A stretch of 64,000 bases of DNA from JBDIAG01 sp963835085 (lineage in GTDB: Bacteria; Actinomycetota; Actinomycetes; Actinomycetales; CAWJMD01): the NCBI GenBank assembly GCA_963835085.1, contig CAWIED010000001.1:1798001-1862000 (forward strand). The letters run 5' to 3'. Numbering within the stretch: position 1 is the first letter of the stretch; each line of letters opens with the position of its first letter. The notes beneath the pieces are model-generated. The model was given only the letters and a program-made list of their open reading frames with translations, had not been told where the DNA came from and made no database searches. This document shows, in pieces, positions 36,392 through 46,444 of this stretch. The position numbers and the translations under genes are program-made.

Positions 36392-37471
36392 TCAGTGCCG
36401 GACGATCAGCACCAAGGCCCGGTCATCGCCTTCGTCGCTGGTGGCCGCCTCCACCAGCCAATGCGCCGAGCCGGGCGGAAATCCCTGCTGAACCAATCGT
36501 TCTGCCTGACCCAGCAGGTTGTCGATACCGAGGTCGACGTCGATGCCGGGCCGCTCGATCACCCCATCGGTGTACAGCATCAGGGCGTCTCCGGGGCCAA
36601 GCACACCGTGCATGCCGGGGAAGTCGTTCCGATCCATGATGCCCAGTGCCGGGCCCGACTCGGTACGCAGCACCTCCCACCAGCCTGAGCCTCGGTGGTA
36701 GTGCACGGCCGGGGGGTGGCCGGCCGTGGCTACGCGATAGTTGCCGGAGGGCAGGTCGAGACTGAAATGGACGGCGGTTGCGAATCCCTCGTCCCAGCGT
36801 TGGCGCAGCAGGTAGGCATTGGCCGCGCTGAGAAACCGACCGGACGGCAGCGCTCCGATGAGACCCCCGAAGGCACCCGACAGCAGCAGCGCCCGGGTGC
36901 CGGCCGCCTGGCCCTTGCCCGAGACGTCGACCAGGGCCAGCCGCAGTGTGCTCGAATCGCGAGATAGCGACGACACCAGGAAGTCGCCGGAGAACGAGTC
37001 TCCATAGGCCGGCAGTAGGGTGGTCTCCACTGTCCACGGCGCCGGCAGGGGCGGGATGGCGCCCTGCGCCCGCAGCCGGTCGCGCAGGTCGATCAGCATC
37101 GCCTCGCCCGCTATGCCCTGCACGCCCAACCGTTCGCGGCTGCGCGCGAACGAGAGCAGCATCACCGCCGCAACACCCATCACGAGCCAGGTGCCCAACG
37201 TCGGCGGGTGCGAGAGCACTCCGCTGACGAAGAACATGGCGCTGGCCACTACCAGCATGAGCAGCACCAACGCGCGCACCCGCAGCCAGAAGCCGCCGGC
37301 CATGAGCACGATCACCAAGCTGGACAGCGACACGATCGAGCCGAAGAAGATGTTCAGCATGGCCAACAGGAGGGTTGCCCCGGTGAGCAGGATCAACTGC
37401 TCCTGCGGTGTGGTGAGGGCTCGGTCGAGACGACGCACCCATGCACTCGTGCGGGGTCGACGCCGTTCCAT
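36392..37471 (-). CDS. PP2C/SpoIIE-type protein phosphatase with membrane domain
   Basis: About 359 residues. Five hydrophobic segments in the first 115 residues, a short linker, then a PP2C-like SpoIIE domain: SGDFLVSSL and LALVDVSGKGQAAGTRALLLSGAF, HPPAVHYHRG, and DALMLYTDGVIE with the metal-binding Asp residues. Such proteins dephosphorylate anti-anti-sigma factors; the partner is not in the window. I prefer ATG 37471: TACGTT lies 6 bases upstream, matching a leaderless start. GTG 37477 is the alternative. Confidence 0.9.
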   Translation of the reverse strand: MERRRPRTSAWVRRLDRALTTPQEQLILLTGATLLLAMLNIFFGSIVSLSSLVIVLMAGGFWLRVRALVLLMLVVASAMFFVSGVLSHPPTLGTWLVMGVAAVMLLSFARSRERLGVQGIAGEAMLIDLRDRLRAQGAIPPLPAPWTVETTLLPAYGDSFSGDFLVSSLSRDSSTLRLALVDVSGKGQAAGTRALLLSGAFGGLIGALPSGRFLSAANAYLLRQRWDEGFATAVHFSLDLPSGNYRVATAGHPPAVHYHRGSGWWEVLRTESGPALGIMDRNDFPGMHGVLGPGDALMLYTDGVIERPGIDVDLGIDNLLGQAERLVQQGFPPGSAHWLVEAATSDEGDDRALVLIVRH

Positions 37472-37592
37472 GAGCACAACGTAGTAGCAGTCACCCGCTT
37501 CCCCGAAAGCTCCCGGCCGGGCAATGACCGAGCCGGGCAGGCCCGACCGAATGGCCCGGACTGCTCCGCGAGCGACTCAGCCGCGGTGGGCC

Positions 37593-38195
37593 TTATTCGA
37601 AGGAGGGACGCGCGTCGCGGGTGCGCTTGAGCTCGTAGAAGCCGGGCGTGCGGGCGACGAGCAGGACGCCGTCCCAGAGCTTGCCGGCAGCCTCGCCCTT
37701 GGGTGCGGGAGTGACGACCGGTCCGAAAAAGGCGGTGTCGGCGAGCGCGATCACCGGAGTGCCCACGTCTTGGCCCACTCGGGAGATGCCGTCTGCGTGA
37801 CTGGCCCGCAACTGCTCGTCGTAGCGCCCGTCGGCGGCGTCGATCAGGTCGGCGGGCAGGCCCACCTCGTCGAGTGCGGCCACGACGACGGCACGCAGGT
37901 CATCCTTTTCGCCCCCCGGGTGAATGCGGGTGCCGATGGCGTCGTAGAGCGGCTTCACCACGTCCTGGCCGTGCTCCACCAGCGCGGCGGTGACCACCCG
38001 GGCCGGCAGCCAGGCGGCCTCCATCTTGGCGGCGTAGTCCTCGGGCAGCTCGCGGCCCTCGTTGAGCACGGCAAGGCTCATCGGATGCCAGACCACCTCG
38101 ATGTCGCGGATCTTTTCGACCTCACCCATCCAGCGGGAGGTCATCCACGCCCAGGGGCAGGTGCAGTCGAACCAGAAATCCACCTTTTCAGCCAT
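37593..38195 (-). CDS. DsbA-family protein, mycothiol-dependent nitroreductase (Rv2466c) type
   Basis: 200 residues aligning over their length with Rv2466c-type proteins (DIEVVWHPMSLAVLNE, AIGTRIHPGGE, GTPVIALADTAFFGPV, KLWDG, and the ending GFYELKRTRDARPSFE). The active-site motif reads CTCPWAW (Cys11 and Cys13) instead of CPWC: the second Cys is Ala, so it would act by a monothiol route with mycothiol or through Cys11. ATG 38195 has AAAGGA 9 bases upstream. Divergent from pepN. Confidence 0.88.
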   Translation of the reverse strand: MAEKVDFWFDCTCPWAWMTSRWMGEVEKIRDIEVVWHPMSLAVLNEGRELPEDYAAKMEAAWLPARVVTAALVEHGQDVVKPLYDAIGTRIHPGGEKDDLRAVVVAALDEVGLPADLIDAADGRYDEQLRASHADGISRVGQDVGTPVIALADTAFFGPVVTPAPKGEAAGKLWDGVLLVARTPGFYELKRTRDARPSFE

Positions 38196-38325
38196 GCTTC
38201 ATGTTCCTTTCCTGCGCTCCGCAGCGCGGACGATAGGCTCGCGGAGACTCACGAGTGACGTGTGTCGCGTGGGGTTCTCGGAGATGACCTTCATCTCCGA
38301 ATTTGTGCATAAAGGGGCAAGTGTC

Positions 38326-40899
38326 GTGGGTGAGACCAATCTGACCAGAGACGAGGCGCGCGAGCGCGCTCGACTTCTGACTGTCACAGACTACGAGGTG
38401 TACCTCGACCTCGACGCAGGTGAGGAGACCTTCACCTCGACGACCACGGTTCGCTTCACCTGCGCCGAGCCCGGCACCTCCACGTTCATCGATCTCATCG
38501 CGCCCACGGTTCGCGCCGTACGGCTGAACGGCGCCGAACTCGACCCGGCGGAGGTCTTCGACGGAGCCCGGATCGCCCTGCCGGACCTGGCTGCCGACAA
38601 CCAGCTCATCGTCGACGCAGACGCCGCCTACATGAACACCGGCGAGGGCCTGCACCGCTTCGTCGACCCGGTCGACAACCAGGTGTATCTGTACTCGCAG
38701 TTCGAGGTGGCCGACGCCCGGCGCGTCTTCGCCTGCTTCGATCAGCCCGACCTCAAGGCGAGGTTCCGATTCACGGTGCGGGCCCCCGAGCACTGGCTCG
38801 TGGTGTCGAACTCACCCACTCCCAAGCCCGAGACGATCGACTATTCCGGCACCTGCACCTGGCGGTTCGCCGCCACTCCGGTGCTGCCGACCTACGTCAC
38901 GGCCATCATTGCCGGCCCCTACGCGGGGGCCACGGGCACCGTCACGAGCCGTAGCCGCCAGAAGATCCCGCTGGGCGTGTACTGTCGGGCCTCCCTGGCC
39001 AAGCACCTCGACGCCACCGAGGTCATGCACGTGACCAAACAGGGCTTCGCGCATTTCGAGAAGCAGTTCGCCAAGGCGTACCCCTTCGAGAAGTACGACC
39101 AGATCTTCGTCCCGGAGTTCAACGCGGGTGCCATGGAGAACGCGGGCGCCGTCACGATCACCGAAAGCTACGTCTTTCGTTCCACCCCGACTGAAGCCAT
39201 CGTGGAGCGCCGGGCGCTGACGATCCTGCACGAGCTGGCGCACATGTGGTTCGGCGACCTGGTCACCATGCGCTGGTGGAACGACCTGTGGTTGAACGAG
39301 TCGTTCGCCGAATACGCCTCCACCGCCTGCATGGCGGACTCAACCAAGTGGAAGTCGGCGTGGACGACGTTCGCCACGCTCGAGAAGGCCTGGGCCTACC
39401 GGCAAGACCAGCTGCCGTCGACGCACCCGATCGTGGCCGACATCCGCGATCTCGAAGACGTCGAGGTGAACTTCGACGGCATCACCTATGCCAAGGGCGC
39501 CAGCGTGCTCAAGCAGCTCGTGGCCTACGTGGGCCGCGAGGCCTTCGACGAGGGCATCCGCCGTTACTTCGTCGAACACGCTTGGCGCAACACCGAACTC
39601 GCCGATCTGATGGCGACGCTGACCGCTACCTCGGGCCGTGACCTGTCCGCCTGGAGCAAGGTCTGGCTGGAGCAGGCCGGCGTCAACACCCTGCGTCCGG
39701 GCATCACCGAGGACGACGGCGTCATCACGTCCCTGGTTGTCACCCAGCAGGCGCCGGAGTCGCATCCGGTGCTCCGCCCGCACCGGCTAGTGGTCTCGGG
39801 CTATCAGCTCGACGGCTCGAAGATGGTGCGGCAGTGGCGCACCGAGCTCGACGTGGTGGGCGAGTCCACTCCGGTGGAGGCCGCGACGGGCAAGCCGCGC
39901 CCTGACCTGCTGCTCGTGAATGACGACGACCTCACCTATGCCAAGACCCGGCTCGACGAGACGTCGCTGGCGACCGCGGTGGCACATCTGGCGTCCTTCA
40001 CCGACTCGCTGCCCCGGGCGCTGTTGTGGGGCTCCGCCTGGGACATGACCCGCGACGCCGAGCTGGCGCCGAGCCGTTACGTCGAGCTTGTGCTGGGAAA
40101 CGTTGCGGCAGAGACCGACTCATCGGTGCTCATGTCGCTGCTGCGCCAGATGCAGTCGGCCAGTGCGCTGTATGTGGCACCGGCTCGGCGCCAGCAGACG
40201 CGCGACGAGGCCGCTGACCGGCTCATCGTCCTCGCCTCGAACGTGCCCGCAGGCAGCGACCAGCAGTTGCAGCTCGTGAAGTCGGCCGCCACCTTCGTGC
40301 GCACTCCCGCCCAGATCGACTGGGCCCGTGGGCTGCTCGACGGCTCGCTGATCATTAGCGGGCTCAACGTCGATACCGACCTACGGTGGGAGCTGTTGCT
40401 CGGCCTCGTCGTGGCCGGGGCGGCGGGCGAGAGCGAGATCGCCGCCGAGGTGGAGCGCGACGACACCGCGACCGGTCGTCGCCAGGCCGCCGGCGCGCGG
40501 GCGGCGCTGCCCACCCCGCAAGCCAAGCAGGCGGCGTGGGCGCAGCTGATGGACGGCTCGTCCAACCTGCCCAACGCCGTGCAGATGGCTGTCATCGGCG
40601 GCTTCAGCCGGGTGATCGACCACGCCCTGCTCGAGCCATACGTGGAGCCCTATTTCGACTCGATCATCGAGGTCTGGCACTCACGTACCAACGAGATCGC
40701 GCAGCAGATCGTCATGGGTCTCTTCCCCGCCCGCCTGGCCAGCGCAGCATTGCTCACCCGGGCCAACCGTTGGCTCGAGGAGAACGGCGCCACCTCCCCG
40801 GCGTTGACGCGGCTCGTGAGCGAGGCCACCGACGAACTGCGCCGCACGCTGGCCATCCAAGCCGTGGACGTGGACGTGGACGAGAACCCGCACCCTTGA
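38326..40899 (+). CDS. pepN: Aminopeptidase N (M1 family)
   Basis: 857 residues. GAMEN substrate motif near residue 268 (NAGAMENAGAV) and zinc site HELAH at 302-306 with Glu325 in LWLNESFAEY (HExxH-18-E). A long alpha-helical C-terminal ERAP1-like domain follows. It removes N-terminal residues from peptides in the cytoplasm. GTG 38326 (VGETNLTRDEARERARLL) is chosen because family proteins begin with NLTRDEA and AAAGGGG lies upstream; the frame to 38062 runs through the DsbA-like gene. Confidence 0.95.
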   Translation: MGETNLTRDEARERARLLTVTDYEVYLDLDAGEETFTSTTTVRFTCAEPGTSTFIDLIAPTVRAVRLNGAELDPAEVFDGARIALPDLAADNQLIVDADAAYMNTGEGLHRFVDPVDNQVYLYSQFEVADARRVFACFDQPDLKARFRFTVRAPEHWLVVSNSPTPKPETIDYSGTCTWRFAATPVLPTYVTAIIAGPYAGATGTVTSRSRQKIPLGVYCRASLAKHLDATEVMHVTKQGFAHFEKQFAKAYPFEKYDQIFVPEFNAGAMENAGAVTITESYVFRSTPTEAIVERRALTILHELAHMWFGDLVTMRWWNDLWLNESFAEYASTACMADSTKWKSAWTTFATLEKAWAYRQDQLPSTHPIVADIRDLEDVEVNFDGITYAKGASVLKQLVAYVGREAFDEGIRRYFVEHAWRNTELADLMATLTATSGRDLSAWSKVWLEQAGVNTLRPGITEDDGVITSLVVTQQAPESHPVLRPHRLVVSGYQLDGSKMVRQWRTELDVVGESTPVEAATGKPRPDLLLVNDDDLTYAKTRLDETSLATAVAHLASFTDSLPRALLWGSAWDMTRDAELAPSRYVELVLGNVAAETDSSVLMSLLRQMQSASALYVAPARRQQTRDEAADRLIVLASNVPAGSDQQLQLVKSAATFVRTPAQIDWARGLLDGSLIISGLNVDTDLRWELLLGLVVAGAAGESEIAAEVERDDTATGRRQAAGARAALPTPQAKQAAWAQLMDGSSNLPNAVQMAVIGGFSRVIDHALLEPYVEPYFDSIIEVWHSRTNEIAQQIVMGLFPARLASAALLTRANRWLEENGATSPALTRLVSEATDELRRTLAIQAVDVDVDENPHP

Positions 40900-40924
40900 C
40901 GGGCGGCTGACCTGCCGTCCGTCA

Positions 40925-40975
40925 GTTCAGGTCGTCTAGAGGTTCAGGTCGTCTGGAGGTTCAGGTCGCCTAGAC
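40925..40975. repeat. 17-bp tandem repeat, three units
   Basis: gttcaggtcgtctagag, then two copies with one and two changes, step exactly 17. The third unit overlaps the malQ stop codon. It occupies the gap between the convergent pepN and malQ genes. Confidence 0.85.
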
Positions 40976-43111
40976 CACCGACGGTGCCGGCTCGTCCGGC
41001 CCGCAGACAGTGACGGCCAGGTCGGCCACCCGGGCACTGGCCCGCAGATCTTCGAGGTACACCGGCCTACCGAACCCGTCTGCCAACGGAATGCGCCAGT
41101 TGGGGTACTCCTTGTCGGTGCCGGGCTGATTCTGGGTGCGGCGTTCGCCCACCGCGTCGGTGAGCATCACCCCGAGCAGCCGGCTAGGGGTGAAGGTAAG
41201 CAGCTTGTAGAGGGCGTCGATGGTCTGCTGCTCGCTGGCGTGCTCGTCGATGAGGCCGCGCGCACGCAACAAGCCCAGCACCGCCTCACGCTCGGCGGCG
41301 TCGACCAGGCGCTCCTCCTCAACGCTGCGGGTGAGCAGGCCGAGGTCGTTGCGCAGGCTGACGTGGTCGCCGGCCAGATAGCCGGCGGTCGGCGGCAGGT
41401 CGTGGGTGGTCACGGTGGCCAGGCACAACGTGCGGTACTCCTCCGGCTGAAGTGGCGTGGAGTCTTCATGACGCTCGAACCACAGCACCGAGGTGCCCAA
41501 CACCCCCCGATCTGCCAGCAGGTCGCGCACCCACGGCTCCACGACCCCGAGGTCTTCGCCCACGAGAAAGGCACCGGCCCGTTGCGCTTCCAGACACATG
41601 ATGCCCAGCAGAGCCTCGTAGTCGTAGCGCACATAGGTGCCCTGGTCTGGTCTGGCGCCTTCGGGAATCCACCACAACCGGAACAGCCCCATCACGTGGT
41701 CGACCCGCAACCCGCCGGCGTGCCGCAGCACCGTACGGAGCATGTCGCGATACGGCGCGTAAGCCGACTCCGCCAGGGTGTCTGGTCGCCAGGGTGGCTG
41801 AGACCAGTTCTGGCCCTGCTGATTGAACGCATCGGGCGGCGCGCCGACGCTCACCCCGCTGGCGAGCGCTTTGCCCAACACCCACGTGTCGGCACCGTCG
41901 GGGTGCACGCCCACGGCCAGATCGAGCACGAGACCGAAACGCATGCCCGCAGTGCGGGCTTCGGCTTGCGCGGCCCCGAGCTGCTCATCGGCGACCCACT
42001 GCAGCCACTGGTAGAACCGGATGCGATCGGCAAGGTCGCGCTTGAGTTGCGCGACACCAGCCGAGTGCGGATCGTGCAGCTCGGCGGGCCACTCCTGCGG
42101 GGGCAGGCCGAAGTGCTCGGCGAGCGCGCACCAGGTGGCGAAGCCAGTGAGCCCCTCACCCTCCAGATGCCGGTATGCGGCAAACGCGGCCTCGCGCGCT
42201 CCGGAGCGGGGCACCGTGTACACGACTTCGAGCGCGGTGCGTTTGGCCGCCCACGCGGTATCACGATCGATCAGGGCGCCACTGCTGGTGAGCTCGGCCA
42301 CCGAGGCGGCGGCAGCCTCGATCTGCGCCCGCTGCCGGCTGGTGACGTAGGCCGCCTCGCGGATGTCCTCCACCCGCAGGTAGAGCGGGTTGACAAAGCG
42401 CCGCGTCGTCGGCAGGTACGGCGAATTCTCCATCGGCCCAACGGGTTCCGCGGCGTGCAGCGGATTGACGAGGATGAAGTCGGCCGCCAGGTCGCGCCCT
42501 GACCACGCTGCCAGCTCACGCAGGTCGGCGAAGTCGCCGACGCCCCACGACTGCTTCGACCGCACCGAGTACAGCTGGGTCATGAGCCCCCAACGCTGGG
42601 TGCCCCAGGCCTCCGTCGGCAGTTCCATCCGGGCGGGGGTGACCACGAGCGGGCAGCTGTGTTCCCCGCTGGCCAGGGTTGCGATGATGGTGTGCCAACC
42701 CAACGGCAGCTCGGCAGGCAGCGCGAAGGTGGCTTCCCCCACCAGCACACCGTCCAGTTCGCGCGGGGGCACCCATCGATCGAGCTGGGTCAGCTCGTGC
42801 CGTTGGCCCAGCTCGTCGCGCACATGCAGCCGCACCCAGTCGCCATCCGTGACGTGCACCAGCACGTGGTCTGAACGGCCCGACACGGTGACCACCACGG
42901 GCGGCAGCAACCGCCGCCAGGGTTCGTCGTCGACTGCCGCCAGGCTGGCTTCGATCTCCGCGTCGGTGCCGGCGGCACGGCCCAGGGCAGCCAGCACGGC
43001 GACGATCGTGTCGGTGGCCACCACGACATGGCGTCCCTGCCAGTCCCAGTATTCGGTGGCGACACCACAACGTCCGGCGAGTTCGTGCAGGCGAGAGGTC
43101 TGCTCGCTCAC
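40970..43111 (-). CDS. malQ: 4-alpha-glucanotransferase (amylomaltase, GH77)
   Basis: 713 residues with an N-terminal extra domain (about 1-165, typical of actinobacterial MalQ) and a GH77 barrel: SPYLPTTRRFVNPLYL, the nucleophile region GLRVDHVMGLFRLWWIPEG, acid/base in GAFLVGEDLGVVEP, and TVTTHDLPPTAGYL. It transfers maltodextrin segments and releases glucose for kinases such as PpgK. GTG 43111 is preceded by AGGAGA. Confidence 0.95.
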   Translation of the reverse strand: MSEQTSRLHELAGRCGVATEYWDWQGRHVVVATDTIVAVLAALGRAAGTDAEIEASLAAVDDEPWRRLLPPVVVTVSGRSDHVLVHVTDGDWVRLHVRDELGQRHELTQLDRWVPPRELDGVLVGEATFALPAELPLGWHTIIATLASGEHSCPLVVTPARMELPTEAWGTQRWGLMTQLYSVRSKQSWGVGDFADLRELAAWSGRDLAADFILVNPLHAAEPVGPMENSPYLPTTRRFVNPLYLRVEDIREAAYVTSRQRAQIEAAAASVAELTSSGALIDRDTAWAAKRTALEVVYTVPRSGAREAAFAAYRHLEGEGLTGFATWCALAEHFGLPPQEWPAELHDPHSAGVAQLKRDLADRIRFYQWLQWVADEQLGAAQAEARTAGMRFGLVLDLAVGVHPDGADTWVLGKALASGVSVGAPPDAFNQQGQNWSQPPWRPDTLAESAYAPYRDMLRTVLRHAGGLRVDHVMGLFRLWWIPEGARPDQGTYVRYDYEALLGIMCLEAQRAGAFLVGEDLGVVEPWVRDLLADRGVLGTSVLWFERHEDSTPLQPEEYRTLCLATVTTHDLPPTAGYLAGDHVSLRNDLGLLTRSVEEERLVDAAEREAVLGLLRARGLIDEHASEQQTIDALYKLLTFTPSRLLGVMLTDAVGERRTQNQPGTDKEYPNWRIPLADGFGRPVYLEDLRASARVADLAVTVCGPDEPAPSVV

Positions 43112-43166
43112 GTCTGGGCATCTCCTGTTTCACTGCGGGTGGTCGGGCGCACCCATCCTGCCAGGC

Positions 43167-44072
43167 TCAGGCGAGCTGGCGACCCAGATCCGCGACGAGC
43201 GGGTAAACCGCGTCTTCGATCGTGTCTGGCCCGAGGCTGAGAATCACCGTGTCGACGCCCACGTCACCCAGTGCCGACAGCCGGGCGACGGCCTCGCCCA
43301 CCGACGTGGTCTCGGCACCGTCGGCGCGCTTGCGCCCGCTCTTGGACAGGGCCAGCCGCGACAGCACCGTGACCTCGATCTCGTCGGGGTTGCGGCCCAC
43401 GTCGGCGCAGTGCTGGTTCAGCACGGCGATCTTGGCAGCGACTCCTTCGGGCCCGAAGTCGAACAGGTTGCACGCATCGGCGTACTGGGCCACCAGGCGC
43501 AGCGTCTTCTTCTCGCCGGAACCGCCGACCATGATCGGCGGACGGCGCACGGGCGGCGGCGAGTTCAGCGGGCGCTGCAACTGGTAGTGCGCGCCCTCGA
43601 AGGGAGAGTCGTCCTTGGCCTCGAACATGCGGTGCGCGAGCTGCAGCGTCTCCTCGAGCTGTTCGAAGCGCTGTTTCAACGGCGGGAAGGGCACTCCCAG
43701 CCCCGCGTGCTCCTCCTCGTTCCAGGCGGCGCCGATGCCGAGCCAGGCCCGGCCACCTGAGAGCACGTCCAGCGTGGTGGCGGTCTTGATGAGCAGCCCG
43801 GGGTGGCGATAGGTCACGCCCGTGACCAGCGTGCCCAGCTCGATCCGCTCGGTGACCCCGGCCACATAGGAGAGGGTCGAATAGCCCTCGAGCATCTCCT
43901 GCTCGGGAGGCCCGTTGACCCCGATCTGGAAGAAATGATCCATCACCCAGAAGCTGGCGACCCCCGCATCTTCGGCGTTGCGCGCCACGCGGGCCAGCGT
44001 CGCCCCAATGGCTTGCGACCCGCCAGGCCATGTGAACGACGACACCTGAAGTCCGATCCGCATGGGATTCAT
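43167..44072 (-). CDS. LLM-class (probably F420-dependent) oxidoreductase
   Basis: About 301 residues, luciferase-like TIM barrel, TIGR03560-type. FWVMDHFFQIG, TLVTGVTYRHPGLLIKTATTLDVLSGGRAWLGIGAAWNE, and PIMVGGSGEKKTLRLVAQYAD are characteristic. In actinobacteria most such proteins use coenzyme F420, which is inferred, not seen. The substrate is unknown. Two ATG codons are adjacent (44075, 44072); AGAAGG is better spaced from the second. Confidence 0.88.
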   Translation of the reverse strand: MNPMRIGLQVSSFTWPGGSQAIGATLARVARNAEDAGVASFWVMDHFFQIGVNGPPEQEMLEGYSTLSYVAGVTERIELGTLVTGVTYRHPGLLIKTATTLDVLSGGRAWLGIGAAWNEEEHAGLGVPFPPLKQRFEQLEETLQLAHRMFEAKDDSPFEGAHYQLQRPLNSPPPVRRPPIMVGGSGEKKTLRLVAQYADACNLFDFGPEGVAAKIAVLNQHCADVGRNPDEIEVTVLSRLALSKSGRKRADGAETTSVGEAVARLSALGDVGVDTVILSLGPDTIEDAVYPLVADLGRQLA

Positions 44073-44178
44073 CATGCCTTCTCATCAAGCAATGCTGCGA
44101 ACACCCCCCTGACTCGTCGTGCCGCGGCTCACCCGAATGGGTGGTGTTGCTGCTTGTGGCGATCTATCACCGCCGAAC

Positions 44179-44184
44179 TAGGGT
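44179..44184 (+). promoter_or_regulatory. -10 box, leaderless promoter of the S9 peptidase gene
   Basis: TAGGGT ends exactly 6 bases before ATG 44191 and no Shine-Dalgarno sequence is present. Confidence 0.5.
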
Positions 44185-44190
44185 TGCCCG

Positions 44191-46323
44191 ATGACTGGCT
44201 ACCCACCTGCCCGCCGACAGGATCTTGTCGAGTCACTACCGCCGGCCACTCCGATCGCTGCCGTAGCTGACCCGTATCGCTGGCTCGAGGACGAGCAGAG
44301 TCAGGAGTCGGCTGAGTGGTTGGCGGCCCAAGAGGCGCTGATGCAGGCAGACCGGCCTCGGTGGAGTGCGCGCGAGCACTTCGCCGATCGGGTTCGCGAA
44401 CTCGTGGACGTGGGCTTTCGCGGAGCGCCCACGTTCCGGTCGGAGACCGATCGGGTGTTCAGCATGCTGCGTCTGCCCGGAGCCGAGCACGCCCAGTTGC
44501 TGGTCAGCGAATCCGGTGCCACACCACGCGTGCTGCTCGATCCCATGGCCATCGACCCCACCGGCGCCACGACCCTCGACGCCTATCAGCCGAGCAAGGA
44601 CGGCGCCCTGCTCGCCTACCAGCTCTCCGTGGGTGGGCGCGAAGAGTCGACCCTGTGGGTGATGGACGTCTCCACGGGAGAGCTCGTGGACGGTCCAATC
44701 GATCGCACCCGCTACTCCCCCGTTGCCTGGCTGCGGGACGAGCGGGCGTTCTATTACGTGCGCCGACTGCCGCCGCAGGACGTGCCCGAGGGCGAGCAGC
44801 AATACCACCGTCGGGTGTACCTGCACCGGCTCGGCACCCCAACCGACGACGACGTGGAGATCTTCGGCGCCGGTCGCGCCATGACGTCGTACTATGGCGT
44901 CTCCGTCTCCTTCGACGGCCGCTGGCTGACGCTGTCGGCGTCCGAGGGCACCGACCCGCGCAACGACCTCTGGCTGGCCGATCTGTCGGCGAGCCGGCCC
45001 GAGCACCCAGCCCTGCGGGAGGTGGTGGTGGGCGCCGACGCCCGCACCGGCGCCCAGGTGGGCCGCGACGGCCGGCTCTACGTGTTCACCGATCTCGAGG
45101 CCCCGCGCGGACGGCTTGCCGTCACCGATCCGACCACCCCTGGCCCGGAACACTGGCGCGACCTGGTGAGCGAGCGGCCCGACGCGGTGCTGGACGACTA
45201 CCTCGTGCTCGATGGGGGCCGGCTGAGCCAGGCTCCCGTCCTGCTGGCCGGCTGGACGATGCACGCCACCTCGGCCATCACCACGCATGACCCCGTGACG
45301 GGAGCCGAAACCGGCCGGATCCGGCTGCCCGGCGTCGGCAGCGCCGGAGGGCTGATGGGCCGCCCCGAAGGGGGCGACGAGGCGTGGTTCGGCTACACCG
45401 ACTTTGCGACCCCGTTCCGGGTGCTGCACCTTGACGGGCTCACCCGCGAGGTGTCCGTGTGGGCCACCCCACCTGCTGAGGTGGCGGTGCCGGAGATCAA
45501 CACCCAGCAGGTGCCGTTCACGAGTGCCGACGGCACGACGGTGCGGATGTTCGTGCTGGCCCGCGCCGACGCGGTGGGCCCGGACGGCCTGCCGCTGGCC
45601 GCGGCGCCCACCATCCTCTACGGCTACGGCGGGTTCGGGCACACGATGACGCCCGGCTACTCGGCCTCGATGCTGGCGTGGGTGGAGGCCGGCGGCATCT
45701 ACGCGGTGGTCGGCCTGCGCGGCGGCAACGAGGAGGGCGAGGCCTGGCACCGCGACGGCATGCTCGCCAACAAGCAGCACGTCTTCGACGACTTCCACGC
45801 TGCCGCAACGACTCTCATCGACGGCGGTTGGACGACGCCCGACCGGTTGGGCATCCAGGGTGGCTCGAACGGCGGGTTGCTCGTGGGTGCGGCGCTCACG
45901 CAGTGGCCGCAGCTGTTCGCCGGGGTCGTCTGCTCGGCGCCTTTGCTCGACATGGTGCGCTATCAGTTGTTCGGCCTCGGCGACTCGTGGACAGGCGAGT
46001 ACGGAGATGCGGCCGACCCGGAGCAACTGGGCTGGTTGCTGGGGTACTCCCCCTATCACCGCGTGGTGCCGCAGACCCGCTATCCCGCCGTTCTGTTCAC
46101 CGTGTTCGCGGGCGATACCCGAGTCGATCCCTTGCATGCCTACAAGCTCTGCGCGGCGCTGCAACATGCCACGAGCGCCGGGCTGGACGACGCACCGATA
46201 TTGCTACGCCGCGAGGTGGGGGTGGGCCACGGGGCGCGCGCAGTGTCAAAGTCCGTGGCGCTGTCGGCAGACTCTTTGGCTTTCCTGGCGCACTACACCG
46301 GTCTGCCGATCTCGCCTGGATGA
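44191..46323 (+). CDS. Prolyl oligopeptidase family (S9) serine peptidase
   Basis: 710 residues. N-terminal PADPYRWLED-type start (VADPYRWLEDEQSQES), a seven-blade propeller, and a C-terminal alpha/beta hydrolase domain: oxyanion region YGYGGFG, RGGNEEGEAWH, nucleophile Ser559 in GIQGGSNGGLLVGA, Asp near 645 in GDTRVDPLHAYK, and His in VGHGARAVSK. It cleaves short proline-containing peptides in the cytoplasm; no signal peptide is seen. Same strand as mscS but separated by 608 bases of repeats. Confidence 0.93.
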   Translation: MTGYPPARRQDLVESLPPATPIAAVADPYRWLEDEQSQESAEWLAAQEALMQADRPRWSAREHFADRVRELVDVGFRGAPTFRSETDRVFSMLRLPGAEHAQLLVSESGATPRVLLDPMAIDPTGATTLDAYQPSKDGALLAYQLSVGGREESTLWVMDVSTGELVDGPIDRTRYSPVAWLRDERAFYYVRRLPPQDVPEGEQQYHRRVYLHRLGTPTDDDVEIFGAGRAMTSYYGVSVSFDGRWLTLSASEGTDPRNDLWLADLSASRPEHPALREVVVGADARTGAQVGRDGRLYVFTDLEAPRGRLAVTDPTTPGPEHWRDLVSERPDAVLDDYLVLDGGRLSQAPVLLAGWTMHATSAITTHDPVTGAETGRIRLPGVGSAGGLMGRPEGGDEAWFGYTDFATPFRVLHLDGLTREVSVWATPPAEVAVPEINTQQVPFTSADGTTVRMFVLARADAVGPDGLPLAAAPTILYGYGGFGHTMTPGYSASMLAWVEAGGIYAVVGLRGGNEEGEAWHRDGMLANKQHVFDDFHAAATTLIDGGWTTPDRLGIQGGSNGGLLVGAALTQWPQLFAGVVCSAPLLDMVRYQLFGLGDSWTGEYGDAADPEQLGWLLGYSPYHRVVPQTRYPAVLFTVFAGDTRVDPLHAYKLCAALQHATSAGLDDAPILLRREVGVGHGARAVSKSVALSADSLAFLAHYTGLPISPG

Positions 46324-46444
46324 TCTAGTCAAGATTTGTCAGTGGCCGGTTGGCGAGTGCGCGGCGGATCGGTGGGTTCCTGCGGTCGTTGCGCTAGATA
46401 ACGGCGGTCAGCACGAGGATTCATTCGAGGTCAGATACGGACGG

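Noticed and set aside
44236..46167. Minus-strand open frame of 643 codons
   Set aside because: Antisense to the S9 peptidase gene, no recognisable domain.
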